DNA of 64,000 nt from Epiperipatus broadwayi (lineage: Eukaryota > Onychophora > Udeonychophora > Euonychophora > Peripatidae), in assembly GCA_028023455.1 (NCBI GenBank), contig JAQFVV010006203.1, forward strand, positions 12,254,348-12,318,347, read 5' to 3'. The notes under the pieces were generated by a model. It did no database searches, was not told where the DNA came from, and was given only the letters and a program-made list of their open reading frames with translations. The translations under genes and the position numbers were made by a program. How positions within the stretch are numbered: position 1 is the first letter of the stretch; each line of letters starts with the position of its first letter. Positions 35,541-47,845 of the stretch are shown here, in pieces.

Positions 35541-36713
35541 TTAGTCTCTACTGTGGTCCAATGCGCTCAACAGTTCTGCCATCTGTTCGACTGACTCTGT
35601 AATCTCTGTACTGATGAGAGTACATTCAATGTCCTTGGGAAACCCGGACCTAATTATACGGAGTATTTGCATCTCCGATAACGGGTTTGCCATTATTAGT
35701 CGTAATCTAGCCACCTGTCGATGGAAGAATGTTATGAATGACTCCTCCAGTCCCCATTTGTGCTGTTTTATTTGATGCAACATATGCTCCTGGAGCTCCT
35801 CACTCCAATAACTGCTCTTCAACATTCTCTGGTATGCTGCAAACATAATGGGCTTCTGGAATAGCGAATTTCCACCAGACTTGAGACTCGCCCTGCAGAT
35901 GGCTGCAAGCAACTGCTATCTTGGCTTCTTCACTTACTCTACTGAATTGGAAGTACCGTTCCAGGCTGCTCAAGTGTTCCATCGGGCTTTTTCCAGGGTT
36001 ACCATTGAAAACTTGTACCTTCAGGAAGTGGTGGAAGCCCGCAGGATAGTCCATGTAATTTCCAGATTCTCTGATTCTGTCTTCTCCATTAGTTCTTGGT
36101 TCTTGGCCCTCTATATTGGCATTAATGCTGCTATTGGCTGTACTCTTTACACATTCTTCCACTCTTGTGTTTAAACTGGCTATTACTTTTGCCACTTGAC
36201 CTAAACTCTCCTGCATGCTCATCATCACTCTTTGACTCTTATCTCTAACTACATCCGTCTCTTCATCTAACGATCTTATCTCCCTTTCTGGATGTCCTAT
36301 ATCCTTTTCCCAATCACAATCTCCTAATTCTCTCTCTCCTTAACCGTTTCAGATTTCACATATCCACACGGCCCTATACTCCTTTGTTCCTCCATCCCCA
36401 TCTCTGGGTGAACTCCAGCCCATGTATCATTAGACTTTGATTGCTGGATGATCTCATTTTTTACTTCTTCCTTGAATGCAGCCATTCTTTTCTGGCTACC
36501 GATTTCGACCTTGATCATCCATTCTTCTATTCTTCTCTCCTGTCTGTTCATGTATTCTTCCACGAATTGCTGTTGATCAATCCTCATTTGCCTTAGCATA
36601 TCCATGATATCATTATTACTTATGTTTCCCGGTGCTTTCATCTCTTTATCTTCATTCCCTTCTCTCACTTCCTTTCCTTGAACGTCCATTTTATCTTGGG
36701 ATATTGTATGCAT
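35541..36713 (-). pseudogene. Element 2 gag (three frame pieces)
   Basis: The N-terminal piece (36713-36324) starts MHTISQDKMDVQGKEVREGN and is charged, with a helical stretch MDMLRQMRIDQQQFVEEYMN. The middle piece (36228-35800) has the capsid region VQVFNGNPGKSPMEHLSSLE and later ACSHLQGESQVWW. The last piece (35912-35541) has YWSEELQEHML and FITFFHRQVARLRLIM. No CCHC zinc knuckle is visible before protease; a short lysine/glutamine run (KKKGKQQQ) takes its place. Frame changes near 36228-36324 and 35800-35912 break the ORF. Confidence 0.82.
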
Positions 36714-37967
36714 AAATATAATGTTCTTTAACCCTTAATCTACATTTTTAATATTGTTTTACTAAACTCTTCTGGCTATATTTATATAACGAAAATTTTT
36801 TTTTCTATTGATTCTCTGCTTTTCTTTTACTTTGATTAACGATTTAATATTTGTGATTTATCAGTTAGCGTTTAGATCGCTAGCCAATCCAAACATTTGT
36901 ACTCCGGTTCCTCTTCTTGTCCACCTGCCCTAGATTTGCCCAACTGTGCGTCCACCTTGATGATTGTCCTCGTTTTTCCCTACTCATCTACCTCTGACTC
37001 ACTTTAATTAATTCAATGCTGCATGTTTATATATATATATATATTTTTTCATTATCATATTTTTATAAGTCAGAAAATTGTTTCTCATTTATATGCGTTT
37101 GTTTGTGTGCATATAAACTGAATTCTTTACTTTATTAAGTTATTAATGTTACAAAAGCTGTTCTACTGACCTTGTTTCTCTACTAAAATTTATTTTAATG
37201 CCATGCGGTCTATTTTATAAATAAAAAAAATACTAATTTCAAACCCATGGATGTACGTAATTAAATTCTTACGCTGTACAGTTTATCGTTCATTATAAAT
37301 TTATACACAGACACACGAAGAGAAATTAAAACTTATAAAACTTATACACCTTTTTTTTTTAAATTTTAACTCACTTCTATATCGATATATCTAAAGAAAT
37401 TCATTTTGACTGTGTTTCCAGATGCATGTACTTATGACATATATATTTCTAATATTTCGTTATAAACTCCCCTTATTTTACGGTCGTTTTAGAATAAAAT
37501 TATACACATATATTTCTTCACTGGGATAATCTCCCTCGTTACACATAAAACGTTTTTTGTAAATTATATTCCTTTCACTATCTTAAAATCATACGTATAT
37601 CTTTTTTTTTTTCAACACGACTTATATTACATGGCGGTAATCATTTGACATTATGATTTTTTTGTTCGTTATAACTTGACTAATTATTATCTGAGATTAT
37701 CCTTCCCTATTCATTTCAATAACTTTCATAATACTAAAAAAAAATTTCCCCCTCGCTACTCTTTGTACACATTTGACGTGAAACGCTCGTATGGAGTATT
37801 ATAAAAAAAAAAACTTATCCCCTTCGCCTTCGCTTTCGCCACTTTAACTTGCAACGCTAAATTTATATGTTTGAAAACACATATATTAACCAATTTTTAT
37901 TTTAGAAAATATTTATTATATTATATAACTATTCAACACGTGATTGTTAATTGGGCAGAAGTTTCAG
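36714..37967 (-). other. Element 2 leader, AT-rich, non-coding
   Basis: About 1.25 kb between the primer site and gag with no ORF. It contains (TA)n at about 37029-37044, many short T runs, and recurring cgttataa motifs near 37458 and 37666 that may be worn repeat units. It is the untranslated leader of the genomic RNA. Confidence 0.6.
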
Positions 37968-37985
37968 ATCCCAGACTGGCCCCCA
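37968..37985 (-). promoter_or_regulatory. Element 2 primer-binding site (tRNA-Pro-like)
   Basis: On the minus strand TGGGGGCCAGTCTGGGAT lies five bases inside the 5' LTR. It matches the retroviral proline primer site TGGGGGCTCGTCCGGGAT at 15 of 18 positions. This fixes element orientation and the inner LTR edge. The real primer in this host could be another tRNA with a similar 3' end. Confidence 0.72.
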
Positions 37986-37990
37986 AAATA

Positions 37991-39805
37991 TGTAACGGGC
38001 ACGGGACGATCGAAAAGCTCCATTTTCCCTTTCACTTATATATGTAATGGGGAATTCTTATTATTCAAAATCGTCCACCTTCCGCTACCTCAAGCAGAGA
38101 GAAATACGGAAACAGACGAGCCGATTTCCATACTTGACCGAATCTGTACGCTATACGGATATAACCTCCAGATTATTTTTCCCGATCAACTTTCTCCCGG
38201 CTGCTGTAAGATATTACAGTTACAGCGCTTGGCTAATTTATAAATTTTACAGGATAAAACCCTGCACCATCAACGTCTCACGTGTTAATTTCATAACTAA
38301 AAGAATGCAAAAAAAAAATGAACTAATATTTCTACCCTCCTAGTATTAGACTATTTTGTGGAGTGGCGAAGAACGAGACAAGACAGATTTAAATAAATTA
38401 ATATATTTTTAATACTAACAAATAATTTGATAATAAAAGATATAAGAAACATTAACATAAAAATTAAACATATTATATTCTATAGTGCTATAAGGAAATA
38501 AATACTTGAAATTCTTATAAATAAATACTTGAAATCATTATAAATGCTGTCACATTTATAACTCGTTAGCCTAGCTGTCTATCAAAAGAATGTCATTACC
38601 ATTCATGAAAGGCATTTGGCCATTGTCTATGGGATTTATGTGCACATTTGACGATATATAAAATATATATTTAAGTTACCTAGCGTTTAGTCTTTGAGTT
38701 CATTCCGACGTGTTGTCGACCGTCACGTGGATTATCCACTTCTTTAGGAGGGACAGTCATAGATTATATTTGGCGGGATGTAGCTTCTTGGTTAATAAGG
38801 CATGGAGGATGAGGCATCACAGGTCGGGCCACTACAGGAATCCATAGGCAGGCATTACTACCGTAGCTGTTACATTATTGCAGAACCATTGGTACAGAAG
38901 TCCGGATTGACCGCGATCATGATGGCCTTAGCCGGTCATACTATGTGAGATATCGATGGTAAAAGTCATGTTGGTTAGCTATATCGGCTGATTCTTGGAG
39001 CCGTGATTTTTCACCTTGTCGACTCGAAGTCTCAAGCTCTAATCTCTCTTTTTATCTCCTTAGCTCTCCACCTAATTTTTTCTTTTTTTTTCTTTTTTTT
39101 AATTAAAATATTCCAATGGTCTTTGTCCTTTAGATTCTTTGTTTCCACTTGTTGTTGACACCTCCCATGCTATGCCTTCGGCCATATGTAACTTTATTTT
39201 ATATGATTTTATAGCACTACGTACATTTTATTTATTTCCTTATTTTTCTTTGATTACTTACACAAATTTTAATGCATGTTTTTCTTTATTTCTTATTTAA
39301 ATTTTAATAATCATTTATTGTTTATCTAATTCTTGCTTTAACTCTACCCCATAAAACCCGCATTTCGTTTATCGTCAAATGTGTACTTTGAAGCCCAGAT
39401 TCTTATCTTTTCGAACATATTAATTTTCTAGGTTTTTCTTTCTGCGCTATCGAAGTTTTTCTTTTTTTTTTTTTTTTTTTAAACTTTACTTTTCCTAAAT
39501 CACATTTTACTACATGTTTTATTTATGTTTCTTTACTGCTTTAACTTTCCTACCGTATGCTGGTAGTATTATAATTTAATATTTACTTTTATCAAAATTC
39601 GGACTTTGACTAGCAAAAGATAATGATCTTGTTAACTCTAGTTCCCTCTCTTTCTCTTTGTTTTGCTAATTTTCAACATTTCTTGGTTTTGTTAATTTCC
39701 AAGCTCGTTTTTTCTTCCTTATTTATTTCTTTCTTTCCAACCCTAACATTTCTAATTTGTGGATGTTTTGTAGGTACATGTGTGACCACAGTATGTGCGC
39801 TCATC

Positions 39806-39808
<3 letters not shown>
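37991..39808 (-). repeat. Element 2 5' LTR (1.8 kb)
   Basis: Counterpart of 29590-31395. A longer T run near 39462-39480 is the most obvious length difference. It ends ...CTCATCACA against a (AT)n tract at 39809. Confidence 0.92.

Positions 39809-39838
<30 letters not shown>
39809..39838. repeat. (AT)n microsatellite
   Basis: About fifteen AT units, forming the right insertion flank of element 2. Other (TA)n tracts lie at 40072-40097, 40127-40162, 49817-49840, 49862-49892 and 56112-56160. Confidence 0.9.
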
Positions 39839-39840
<2 letters not shown>

Positions 39841-39969
39841 CTTACATTTATATTTTTTATGTTTAGATGTTACATTTGGATAATTTATGTTAATAGAATT
39901 GTAAATAACCCTTACAATAAACAATAGTCTTATAAATTAATAAAATGTGTTAAACTGTTGTTTTTGTAG

Positions 39970-40123
39970 AGAGTGTAAGCTTACAATATATGCACGTATC
40001 TTTAATGATAATATTTATAAATCCAGTTCTGATTGTAGTTATCTAGACAACAAAGATGAGTCCTAATAGAAATATATATATATATATATATATATATCTA
40101 TATAGGATATCATATATATTTGT

Positions 40124-40165
<42 letters not shown>

Positions 40166-40865
40166 ATCTTACAGCAGTGTTTTTTTTCCCTTACATCATG
40201 TTTTTCTTCTTTAGAGTAGGCAACATTGCTTTCTATGCAACTTCAATTTTTATATTAGGTTACATCTATACAGTTCCAGGCCTTCTGACTGGTGTACTTT
40301 CTGTTTTCAAATACCTTAAAACAGACAGCAAGTATAGCTATCTGAACCTGTTTGAGGAAAATTTTTTAATCAATAGTTTTCTTCTTTAACAGCTACTTCT
40401 CTATGGAATTTTCTCCTTTCTTCATGAAATCAATCTGCACAACTTTCTTCATGAGTCAAGTCTAAACTCCTGTAATTTTTACACCTTATTTATATATTTT
40501 GTCCTGACAATATGTTTTTAATTACCAGATTCAAATGACCTTACAAACATGCTGCTTTTGTTAAATTTTACATTCAGATAATTATTTTACAAATAATTAT
40601 AAAATAGATTTTTATTATATAAAGAAAGAAAAACAAAAGAAAAGAAAATCATGAACAAACTTTAAAATTCATTCTTTTTCTCAATTTTGCTGCTTTATAA
40701 TTTTTAATAATATATTAAGATTTGTCATTCAATTTAATATAAGAAAAGATAAATTATTAATTTAAGCTCCTATGCAGCTGGAAAAAAATCTAAAAGGATA
40801 ACAAAATATAGTACATTTTCTTAAAATTTGCTTGCAATATAAACTAATTTCTGTCAAATCCATTT
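39970..40865. repeat. Diverged direct repeat pair D1, left copy
   Basis: It aligns with 42259-43140: shared blocks include tctttaatgataat, cttctttaa.agctacttctctat, tatttatatattttgtcctgac and tacattttcttaaa, in the same order with many substitutions and indels. No coding frame of note. Probably an old LTR or duplicated repeat. Confidence 0.65.
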
Positions 40866-41706
40866 ATTATTACTGCTGTTTAAAACCTCCAATCAACACC
40901 TTTAATTGTTTGTAGTATTTAATTATATAATTATATTTTTAATTTCTATCACTATCTTCCCTTATATTATATGAGTAATTAGTTTACTAATAATTATTTT
41001 ACAGAGTACATTTCTTTTATTAAATCTATAGATCTATTATCTTTCAATTTTATATAATGGTATAATTTATTACACATATATATTAAATATGCTTACATAG
41101 ACATGCTAATATATAAATTTACTTGTGTGCATATATAATAAGCTTGCAATCTCTAAAAAAACCATGGTTTAAAAGATTTCATTATCTATCAAAACCTTTT
41201 TTTTATATTTAACTTTAAGTTCAGTATTCAGTATTTTGTATTTTTATTTATTTACTCTTTTTATATTGTGATAGTTGCGAATGTATAAATAACAAGTTTG
41301 TATTTTATTTATTTATTGTAAAGAGATTATTAAGTTATTTTTTATTAACCAATTTACTTTTTTGCTTTTTGAACTGATTCTAAACATATGCTATTAATAT
41401 ATCATTAACATTGAGAAGCCATGTAATCCACTAGGAATATGCAGGGTTAATTGAACTACAATTAAATGTTAATGATCAGTAATATTATAATATCCAGAAA
41501 TAAACTTATTGCTTAGAAAGTTTAGTGCCTAAAATTTAACTTTCTACTTTTAGAATAATTACCAGTATATTTTGTTTAACCTTCAGTACTATGGTCTTTT
41601 AATCATCCATTATCAGACTGGTGGGTGGTAATATATTGCATATATTTGATTTTGTTAACCAAATCTTATTTGAACAAACATAAACCCATTTACTATTACA
41701 TGTCAT
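40866..41706. other. AT-rich spacer of pair D1
   Basis: No ORF or motif recognised except the primer-site-like sequence that follows at 41707. Confidence 0.35.
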
Positions 41707-41724
41707 GCCCCATGTTGGGTACTA
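41707..41724 (-). promoter_or_regulatory. Possible decayed tRNA-Lys primer-binding site
   Basis: The minus strand reads TAGTACCCAACATGGGGC, against the retroviral lysine (Lys1,2) primer site TGGCGCCCAACGTGGGGC. All four differences are transitions. If real, an old minus-strand 5' LTR would begin near 41732 and include the D1 right copy. Confidence 0.4.
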
Positions 41725-42258
41725 AAGGTAATGGTTTGAAAAAGAGGTCAATTAGTCATATATAAATTCTAATAAAATATATAGAAGTTAAATAAAATAA
41801 AATCTATTCAATATACAATAGCATAAACAACACTCTGATAGTTATAATTAAAATAACCTTAGCACTGAGAGTTAATTTAAGTATAATGATTCCAAAAGTA
41901 TTTTTAATTTTGTTTAGATTCAATTTAAAATTAATCTTCAGTTGCTAAACTTTTTCCTTCTGGATATATTGTTATCATCAATCATCATCACTTTAATATA
42001 ATTCTTTTATCCTTGCATGTTCTCCAGTGAATTGCATGACTTCTCAGGATTAGGGGTATATTAATGACATGTTTGGAGTAAGTTCAAACAGCAAAAACAA
42101 ACTAAATTAGTTAATAAAAAACAATTTATTTGTAATAGATAAATAAAATATGAACACATTGTTTATACATTCACAAAGAAGGAAAATGAATAAAAATTCA
42201 AAATATTGAATCGAGTTAAGTATAAAAAAATGTCTTACCAGATCATGGCTTTTAATAG

Positions 42259-43140
42259 AGAATGTAAGTTAACTATATATGTTCACATCTTTAATGATAG
42301 CTTTTATCGATCCAGTTCCAATTGCAATTATCTTATTCAGGTATCAGTGATGGTAAACAATAAAGATGAATGCTATAAAAATAGATATTTGTTTAGCCTT
42401 ATGGTAGAGTTCTTTCCTTTTCTTATGGCATGTTTTTCTTATTTAAATTACATAATGTTGCTTTCTAATGCAAACTGGATACGACTGCATAGTTCTAAGT
42501 CTTTTGAATGATATATTTTCAGTTTTTTAGACACTCATAGTACATAGTCCTTTACTATCTAATGTCATCATAATTGCTAAGGAGAATGAAAGTATTGAAA
42601 GAGACTTTGAAACAGTCAGGTACAGCTATCCAAAGCTATTCTGAACAAAACTATTTTAATCAGTTGTTTTCCTCTTTAATAGCTACTTCTCTATTCACAT
42701 TTTTTTCTCTTGCGGACATTTTTCAGACCTATTTATATATTTTGTTCTCACAACACGTTTTTAACATTTATACATAATTAAGTCTGTATTAATTTATATT
42801 AGAAATTTTAAACATCTTTATTTGGTCTTAATGGCTATATATTTTTTATAAATATTTATTTCCTTTATTTAGATAGTTTATAAATGATTATAAAAAAAAT
42901 AGTTTTTATTTATTGGCAGAAAGAAAAATCGTGATAAAAGTTTGAAATTTATTCTCTAACTTTATCAATTTTAATGCTTTATAATTTCCAATAACATATT
43001 CATATTTGCCCAATTAAATTATTACCAAAAAGGTAAATTATTGTTTTAAACTCCACATAACATGCAATTCTGAAAGGTTACAAAATAGGATACATTTTCT
43101 TAAACTACATAACGAAAATTAAAATAAATGATCTAATTTC
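42259..43140. repeat. Diverged direct repeat pair D1, right copy
   Basis: Counterpart of 39970-40865 at a period of about 2.29 kb. The ORFs at 42206-42511 and 42574-42777 lie inside it, do not match the left copy in frame and are not believed. Confidence 0.65.
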
Positions 43141-43569
43141 TGTTTCTTGTCTTTTATTACGAGTTATGACGTAATTCATTAAATATGTTATCTCTTTTCT
43201 TTGCAATTGTAATCTTAGACATAAATATCTGAACATTTATATGTTTAAGATTACATGAATTATCATTTTATTAATTATAGTTTAAAAAATATACTTTTTT
43301 TTACTAAATATGTAATTATTAGTATCATTAACTTTATAAACAATTTTTTAAACCAATGAAATTAAAAATTATATATATTAAATATGTGTTCATACACCCA
43401 AGACAATATAAAAATTTACCAATCAATCTATATGAATTTTCTATTAAGTTTTCTTGAGCATGTAGCTTTTTAAGACAACTAATTTGAACTGCAATCATAC
43501 TTGTTTTATTACAATATACATATATATATAATTTTTAAATGCAAGTATATTGTCTATACTAAACTTAAT

Positions 43570-44655
43570 GTAATTTAGAAAACTTTGAACTTAGACTTTC
43601 AAACTCCCTACAGATATCCATTCCATCTTATATAACTGATATACATGACCAGATACATGTAAAAAGATAAATGATCTCTAATATATGTATTTCATGATGA
43701 ACTAGCACTCATCAGTTGGCCCAGAGCATCATCTTCCAGCCATATATATATATATAATCTGTGAACAGTTTATATTAAGATAGTAAATATTCATACTTTA
43801 ATGAACAGGCTTCAATCTTCTCCAGCCTCCAACTCTTAAGTCATCCATATCATTGAAAATATGATGCTGGATACACTTAAAGCTCTCATTGATGCTAATA
43901 TTATGTTGACTTTAATGCACTCTGACCCCTCCCATAAAGAACATTAATATATTCACTTAAATGCACAAAAGAGGGGTAGGTAGAATACAAGCTAAAATGT
44001 AATATTTAAATAATCTCTTTTAAATCACATTAACTTAAGTATAGACAATATTCTAGTACTTAAATATTAGATATTCAATGTGTATTCTTCCCATCTCTCT
44101 TCTGTGCATTTAAATGGGCATATTAAGGTTCTATATGTGAGCGGTCACAGTGACTTAATGTTAATATGGGCATAACAATAATATTGACTTCAATAATGGC
44201 TTTGAGTATTCCATCATTAGATTTTCAATGACATGTATGATTGAAGAATTGGAGGGTGGAGAAGATTGAAGCCTGTCTATTAAAGTATGAAGATTTGCTT
44301 GCTATCTTAATATAAATTGAGCATGTGGAAAGGTGGAGAAGATTGAAGGCTGTCCATTAAAGTATGAAGATTTGCGATCTTAATATAAACTGAGCATGTT
44401 GGAAGATGGAGAGGACTGAAATCTGGCCATTAAAGTATGAAGATTTTTTTTATCTTAATATAAAATGAGCAGTGATTATACATATGAATGGGAGGTGATT
44501 ATATGGACTAACTGGTGACTGCTGGTTCAGTATAAAATTTGTATATTAGATATTTAACTTTTTCACATATATGTGGTCATGTATATCAATTGTATAAGAT
44601 GGAATGAATAGCTGTAGGGAGCTTGAATATCTGAGTTCAAATCCCTTCTAAATTA
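43570..44655. repeat. Long foldback element of family F1
   Basis: A 1.09 kb imperfect hairpin. The outer left (gtaatttagaa, then tttgaacttagactttcaaa) pairs with the outer right (ctgagttcaaa ... ttctaaattac). Inner blocks also pair, for example gaacattaatatattcactt and its partner near 44123-44135, around a loop near 44000-44085. The right arm carries three tandem copies of an about 85-base unit (ggtggagaagattgaag...tcttaatataaa, near 44252-44465), while the left arm has one. The outer ends match the F1 copies at 13716 and 21869. No transposase is encoded. Confidence 0.8.
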
Positions 44656-44728
44656 CAATATATATATTATATAATAATATAATATATCCAGCACACAGTT
44701 CTTCTTTTTAAAATAGTTCATATATATC

Positions 44729-45259
44729 TAATATAGAAATAAATCAAACTAACTCCTTCTTTTTAAAACTTGATTTATTATAACTATAATCATGAAAAAG
44801 AAATCCGACGTTTCTACTATTTTTTATAGTCTTTCTCAAGGCACACTAAAATAAAGTACATATACACAATAAATATCACATATTCCAAAAAAAAAAATTA
44901 AATTAATTAAAAATTACAAAATATATCCATAACCAAAATTTTCTTTTTTTTTTTACCTTATCTCACTCCCCGTTCCTATTACAATCACAACTTAAACACA
45001 ACTAATTCCTTTTTAAAATTCTATATATATCAAATAAAAACTTAATTAAAAACCTATTATTTTCTTTTATCTTTTTAATTAATTTAATTTTTTTTTTTTT
45101 TTTTGGAATATGTGATATTTATTGTGTATATATATTTTATTTTAGTGTGCCTTGAGAAAGACTATAAAAAATAGTCAAAACGTCGGATTTCTTTTTCATG
45201 ATTATAGTCATAATAAATCAAGTTTTAAAAAGGAGTTAGTTTGTTTTATTTCTATATTA
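44729..45259. repeat. Foldback element with about 185-bp arms (family F4)
   Basis: The left arm (44729-44912) and right arm (45071-45259) are close inverted copies, for example catgaaaaagaaatccgacg against cgtcggatttctttttcatg. A 150-base AT-rich centre lacks an ORF. It resembles long-TIR MITEs or a foldback transposon. It lies between F1 and repeat pair D2. Confidence 0.85.
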
Positions 45260-45271
45260 TATATATTATAA

Positions 45272-47326
45272 TGATCAGATAATAAGCAAAGTCTTACTGT
45301 ATCTGTCATACAGAGCGCCACTAGGCTACTTGAACCTAGAAAATTTATAGAGTAGGCAGATAGTGCTGTTAAGATCTTATTTTACATATATTTTTATTCT
45401 GACCAGCCCAATTCCACTAGCTGAGCAGAGCAGTAGAGATTAATAATAATGATATATATTATCAAAATATATTAATATTTAAAAAAAAGAATAAAATAAG
45501 CCACTGCCAGTAATTTACACACAAACATTTATTAATGCACATATAGATAAAATTGAGGAATAAATTTATTATTTTAGGTTGGTTATTAATTTAATTTTTA
45601 AATTTGGCTTTTTAGTTTGAACAATCCGCACAGATTTGTTTAATAATATTTTTAAGAGTGTCGAGTATGAATAAACTACATAGATTGCATTTGAAAAGAA
45701 AATATTCTATCCCTGATTTAACCTTAGGCCAAACCAACATCAATTCATCTGATATATTGATGTATTCAATGCAGTATAACAGCACAAATACCATACTGTC
45801 AGGAATGTACATCTGAACAGCATGATTATAGAAGACATTGACTTTCATCCAGATAGGAATACTACATCTGTCTGATGAGAAGAGCAATAAAAAAAACTCC
45901 ATAGGAAGGGACTGTGTTTTCCATCTTACTATCCCATTCCATAGGCAAAAAGGGTGTGTGCGGCATATAATGTAATTCTGCACATAGCGAATCTCATACT
46001 ACATCTACTAATTACACCAATATATCCAATCCATTGACCCAATTTAACTACAAAACAAATAACCAAAGATTATCCTCCCTTAAACTAACATAACTTTGCA
46101 AATCTATGCAACCATTCACACCCGACTTAAATTTAATATTTATATAAGTTCGCACAGATGAATTTTATAAAAGTTTATTTTTTAATGTTGAGTATAGATC
46201 AGCTGCATAGATTACATGGTTAAAAACATTTCAAAATAAACATAAATGATCAAAATATGAAGTCATTGATGGAATTGCAGAGGGAAACTTACAAGAAACC
46301 CAATGGCATTCATCATAAGATGCCGCATTGACATCAATAACTTAAAAGATGTCCGAATAAATACATTTTAGATACTCAACATAAGGTATCATTATTTACC
46401 GAATGTCTATATATTTTAATCAAATATGAAAATAAAAACAATTAAACATTAATGAATCTATGCAAGCATCTATACCCAACTTAAATTTAATACAATAAAT
46501 ATTAAAAAAAGGTGGAAATAATTTTTAGCAAACTCAAATGTATAAAAATTAAACATTAATAATTAATTTGAAAACTTAAAAGTCAGATAAAAGTTCATTT
46601 TAAAATTGAGGTTAGCTGAATATTAAAAGCTTGTCAAATCTTTAAAGTTCTTAATTACTTTTAGTAAAAAATTTCCGTTTATATCTTTCAGTAGAAGAGC
46701 TCCCGGTTCCTGATGTCAATTCCCATGAAGTCTTTATTTGAAGACCGGTCTATCTGAAAGTGGCCTTAGCTGGAACAATTCTGGTATTACAGTCATTTCA
46801 TTTGAAATAAGTGAGAGAGGGCAACAAGTGCATCTTATTGCCTTTCTCACAAAATCAAGCTGGAACTGTCCTTAATTTCAATATTTTTTTTCTTTTATAT
46901 CGATCGTCTGGATTCACTGAACAATGGTTTCCTATTCCAAATTTTCATTATGGTCCAAACCTTCATTGCTGCTTCTATTGGACATCTAATTTATTTTTGT
47001 TCTCTTATCTATATTTCATCTGACTTTTTTTTATATAAGAGCCCCAAGGGCTAGTTTGCTTTTCATTTCATTTATAAAACAATCATTTCCATTTACTAAA
47101 ATATTTTATCTTTAGATCTTGTACTTTTTTATAAAAAAGTATGGTCAAATACTTTTTTTTTTATTTAAAAAAGAAATACTTTTAAACTTTTGCATCTGTG
47201 CGAATATATATATATATATACATACATTGAACAACTCTTTAATTTTAGCTTTTAGTTTTTTATTTACGAACTTAAAAAAAAATTTTATTCTAATTTTAAA
47301 TTAATGTAATGGCGTATACCATTACA
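45272..47326. repeat. Diverged direct repeat pair D2, left copy
   Basis: It aligns in order with 47846-49693: gtcttactgtatc, aaaatttatagagtaggcaga, aggaatgtacatctga, ccccaagggctag, and finally the palindrome TGTAATGGCGTATACCATTACA. The starting sequence TGATC after TA-rich DNA and an ending in CA suggest a worn LTR. An internal duplication (45610-45690 and 46145-46225) is also visible. The 123-codon frame at 45612-45983 is not recognised. Confidence 0.6.
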
Positions 47327-47845
47327 TATCAGTAAACTTCCTCAAAAAACAAAAACATTAAAAAAAAGAATTTACTTAGTGTTAGTAATTACGTTATACA
47401 ATTATATACTAAACTTTTTTTTAAAAAGACAAAACTTGGTTAGTAATTACACATAATATACTGATAAAAAAAATTGTTGACTGTTTATTCTTTACTACCA
47501 GCTAAATTTCTGCCCCCTCCCTTCCAAGTTTTTTTTCTACTACTTTTAAGTATTACTTAGGCACATTAAACGGTTGGATTTTAAATAAGACTTTTTTTTA
47601 AAAAAAAATAATTTTATATTAGCTATTACATTTTATTCCTTGTATTTATCTTTACATTTGCGCAATTTTTCTTACTCGCAGTACTTTTAAAACAAAATTC
47701 AAACTATAACTTTACATTAATACAAAAAATACATTTATTTAGAAAAAAATGTTACTGGCATGATTTATCTTTAAAATTTTCAGGGTACTCATGGTTTATT
47801 AAACATTGGCTCACATTGGGTGGCCAATTATAATGGTCTGGGTGA
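47327..47845. other. Short interior between D2 copies
   Basis: No ORF. Its right part (47655-47845) resembles 48107-48255 (cttactcgcagtac, cagggtactcatggtttatta). The minus strand reads TGGCCACCCAATGTGAGC just before the right copy, a possible worn lysine primer site. Confidence 0.35.

Larger units (their letters stand above)
29590..39808 (-). mobile_element. Ty3/gypsy LTR retrotransposon, element 2 (youngest-looking)
   Basis: A 10.2 kb minus-strand element. LTRs at 29590-31395 (3' LTR) and 37991-39808 (5' LTR) look about one to two per cent different by eye. A primer-binding site is next to the 5' LTR, and Gag, protease, RT, RNase H and integrase follow in the Ty3/gypsy order, with no env. 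The flanks on both sides are (TA)n, compatible with a 4- or 6-bp ATAT duplication. Pol is split by only a few frameshifts and stops, and every catalytic motif checked is present except where frames break. The pol blocks are clearly related to element 1 but the LTRs are not. It sits within older repeats. Confidence 0.94.
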
